Shown here: positions 62,112-64,000 of the stretch, piece after piece
Layout of the letters: every line of letters begins with the position of its first letter
How positions within the stretch are numbered: the first letter of the stretch is position 1
NCBI RefSeq assembly: GCF_022346925.1
Contig: NZ_JAKRNJ010000001.1
Location: 434,001 to 498,000 of the forward strand
Length of the DNA stretch: 64,000 nucleotides
Direction of reading: 5' to 3'
DNA from: Microvirga sp. ACRRW
GTDB taxonomy: Bacteria; Pseudomonadota; Alphaproteobacteria; Rhizobiales; Beijerinckiaceae
Notes under the pieces: generated by a model
Databases searched by the model: none
What the model saw: the letters and a program-made list of their open reading frames with translations, nothing else
What the model was told of the DNA's origin: nothing
Position numbers and translations under genes: made by a program

Positions 62112-64000
62112 ATGCCCTTCCCCAAGACCAATCCAAGCCTCGAGCGCGCTCTCGCCGACAAAGGCTATAACGATCCAACTCCGGTCCAGGCCGCCGTGCT
62201 CGACACGGACGCCATCGACCGCGACCTTCTTGTGTCCGCCCAGACCGGCTCCGGCAAGACGGTGGCCTATGGCCTGGCCATGGCCTCGACTCTCTTGGGC
62301 GGCGCCGAGCGCTTCGGCAGCCCGCGCGAGCCGCTCGCTCTCATCATCGCCCCGACCCGCGAGCTGGCGCTTCAGGTCAACCGCGAGCTGATTTGGCTCT
62401 ATGGCCCCGCAGGCGCGCGCGTCGTCTCCTGCGTCGGCGGCATGGACGTGCGCCGCGAGCAGCGCGCCCTGGAAGACGGTTGCCACATCGTCGTCGGCAC
62501 GCCCGGACGCCTGCGCGACCATCTTGAGCGCGGACGCCTCGACACCTCGAAGATGAAGGTCGTGGTGCTCGACGAAGCGGACGAGATGCTCGATCTCGGC
62601 TTCCGCGAGGACCTCGAATTCATCCTCGACGCCACGCCGGAAGAACGCCGCACGCTTCTGTTCTCGGCAACCCTGCCGAAGAACATCGTGGCGCTTGCAC
62701 GCCGCTATCAGCGCGATGCGCACCGCATCGATACGCTGGTCGAGAACCAGTCGCATGGCGACATCGAATATCGCGCCATCCGCTGCGCGCCGAACGAGGT
62801 AGAACTCGCAACGGTGAACCTGCTTCGCTTCTATGAAAGCCGCGGCACGATGGTGTTCTGCCATACCCGCGAGGCGGTGCGGCATCTGCATGCGAGCCTC
62901 GTGGAACGCGGCTTCGCGGCCGTCGCCCTCTCGGGCGAACTCAGCCAGAGCGAGCGCAGCCATGCGCTACAGGCCCTGCGCGATGGACGCGCACGCGTGT
63001 GCGTTGCCACCGACGTTGCCGCACGCGGCATCGACCTACCCGATCTCGGCCTCGTCATTCACTTCGATCTGTCGAACGATCACGAGACGCTTCTTCACCG
63101 CAGCGGCCGCACGGGACGCGCGGGACGCAAAGGCGTCTGCGTGATGCTCGTGCCCTATACGCGCCGCCGCAAGGCCGAGCGTCTGATCGATCAGGCAGGC
63201 ATCGACGTCACGTGGGGCGGACCGCCCTCCGCCGATGACATCCGCAAGCTCGACCGCGAACGCTTCATGCAGGACCCGATCTTCTCCGAGGAAAGCACGG
63301 AAGAAGATATCGCCGCGGCGCGCCTGCTGATGGAACAGAAATCCGCCGAGGAGATCGCCAACGCCCTGGCGCGCTTCCATCGTTCGCGCCTGCCCGCACC
63401 GGAAGAGGTTTTCGATCCCGGCGAGGATCGCGGACCGCGCCAGCGCAAGGACAAGCGTGAGCGCGAGGACGATCGCGCAGGCGGCGGCAAGAGCTGGGGT
63501 CGCGGCTCGTCGGAAGACGGCGCTTACGGCTCATCGGAAGACATGGTGTGGTTCCGCATGAGCGTGGGACGGCGCAACAACGCCGATCCGCGCTGGCTTC
63601 TGCCGATCATCTGCCGTCTCGGCCATGTGACGAAAAAGGAAATCGGTTCGATCAAGATTTTCGACAGCGAGTCGAAGTTCCAGATCGCCAAATCCCACGC
63701 GCCGAAATTCGCCGCGTCCGTCCGCAAGACCAACGACGAAGACATCCGCATCGAGCCCGCCGACGCACCGCATGGCGGCAAAGACTTTGGCGGCAAGGGC
63801 CCCGGCGGCAAGGGTCCTGGTGGAAAGGGTCCTGGCGGAAAGCCCTGGGGCGCGAAATCCTGGGATGGCCCCAAGCCGAAAGGCCCGAGGGGCAAGTCCG
63901 AATTCTCGGACCGCAGGGACACGAAGGAACGGGGAGACTTCTCCGAACGCAAGGGCCCTCGCGAGGACAGAGGGCCGCGTGAGGGAAAGCCTGCTTACGA
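62112..64000 (+). CDS. DEAD-box ATP-dependent RNA helicase (3' end beyond window)
   Basis: RNA helicase likely acting in ribosome assembly or RNA decay. At least 629 residues from MPFPKTNPSLERALADKGY (Q motif region), with AQTGSGKT, APTRELALQ, GTPGRL, DEADEMLDLGF, SAT, CHTREAV, ARGIDLPD and HRSGRTGRAGR in order. After a charged linker (about 435-475), EDMVWFRMSVGRRNNADPRWLLPIICRLGHVTKKEIGSI resembles the DbpA/CsdA RNA-binding domain. The tail carries four tandem GGKGP-type repeats near 63778-63845 and an Arg/Asp/Lys-rich extension running off the edge. The start has no strong ribosome site. Confidence 0.93.
   Translation, partial: MPFPKTNPSLERALADKGYNDPTPVQAAVLDTDAIDRDLLVSAQTGSGKTVAYGLAMASTLLGGAERFGSPREPLALIIAPTRELALQVNRELIWLYGPAGARVVSCVGGMDVRREQRALEDGCHIVVGTPGRLRDHLERGRLDTSKMKVVVLDEADEMLDLGFREDLEFILDATPEERRTLLFSATLPKNIVALARRYQRDAHRIDTLVENQSHGDIEYRAIRCAPNEVELATVNLLRFYESRGTMVFCHTREAVRHLHASLVERGFAAVALSGELSQSERSHALQALRDGRARVCVATDVAARGIDLPDLGLVIHFDLSNDHETLLHRSGRTGRAGRKGVCVMLVPYTRRRKAERLIDQAGIDVTWGGPPSADDIRKLDRERFMQDPIFSEESTEEDIAAARLLMEQKSAEEIANALARFHRSRLPAPEEVFDPGEDRGPRQRKDKREREDDRAGGGKSWGRGSSEDGAYGSSEDMVWFRMSVGRRNNADPRWLLPIICRLGHVTKKEIGSIKIFDSESKFQIAKSHAPKFAASVRKTNDEDIRIEPADAPHGGKDFGGKGPGGKGPGGKGPGGKPWGAKSWDGPKPKGPRGKSEFSDRRDTKERGDFSERKGPREDRGPREGKPAY

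Overview
The window is a high-GC chromosomal segment of an alphaproteobacterium, most likely of the order Hyphomicrobiales (Rhizobiales). A Methylobacteriaceae/Beijerinckiaceae-type organism such as Microvirga is a guess rather than a demonstrated placement. The reasons are the gene content and order (dcw cluster, ArsR-methyltransferase next to metF and metH, protocatechuate ABC transporter, modABC beside msrPQ, MurE with a DNPR motif for meso-diaminopimelate), TGA/ATG-type gene overlaps, and interspersed repeats of the kind common in Rhizobiales. Almost everything reads on the minus strand. I saw no insertion sequence, prophage, tRNA or CRISPR array.

1-13250 (minus) is the division and cell-wall (dcw) cluster in canonical order mraZ-rsmH-ftsL-ftsI-murE-murF-mraY-murD-ftsW-murG-murC-murB. 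murB is cut by the window edge. Ten-base-spaced MraZ boxes overlap a candidate promoter upstream of mraZ. The RNase P RNA gene (about 13381-13760, minus) and a lytic transglycosylase follow. A small plus-strand block then encodes a glycine-zipper lipoprotein, a TerB/DnaJ protein (DjlA-like) and an N-acetylmuramoyl-L-alanine amidase.

16751-22567 (minus) is a methionine-cycle operon: an ArsR/SAM-methyltransferase regulator (SahR-like), metF and metH, with a striking palindrome upstream. Next come an EamA transporter, AMP nucleosidase, an SDR oxidoreductase and the ABC-F factor EttA. The 579-base gap upstream of ettA holds a sigma70-like promoter leading into a strongly structured non-coding stretch. 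It also holds a REPIN-like double palindrome beside a small GIY-YIG nuclease gene.

28323-38253 (minus) holds an erythromycin-esterase homologue, a dipeptide/oligopeptide ABC transporter operon ending in an M14 carboxypeptidase, and an M29 aminopeptidase. Together these look like a peptide scavenging module. 38332-42591 pairs molybdate uptake (modABC) with the molybdenum-dependent periplasmic methionine sulfoxide reductase MsrPQ. 42651-48501 is an amino-sugar type CUT1 ABC transporter operon with NanE and an unexpected PP2C-type phosphatase as first gene.

48618-61662 is a complete aromatic uptake and degradation unit. A divergent IclR regulator faces a 14-gene co-directional array: a branched-chain-amino-acid-type ABC transporter (five genes), then pcaD-pcaC-pcaH-pcaG-pcaI-pcaJ-pcaF-pcaB-pobA. 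It can take 4-hydroxybenzoate through protocatechuate and beta-ketoadipate to succinyl-CoA and acetyl-CoA. The window ends with a small acidic protein of unknown function and a DEAD-box RNA helicase cut by the right edge.
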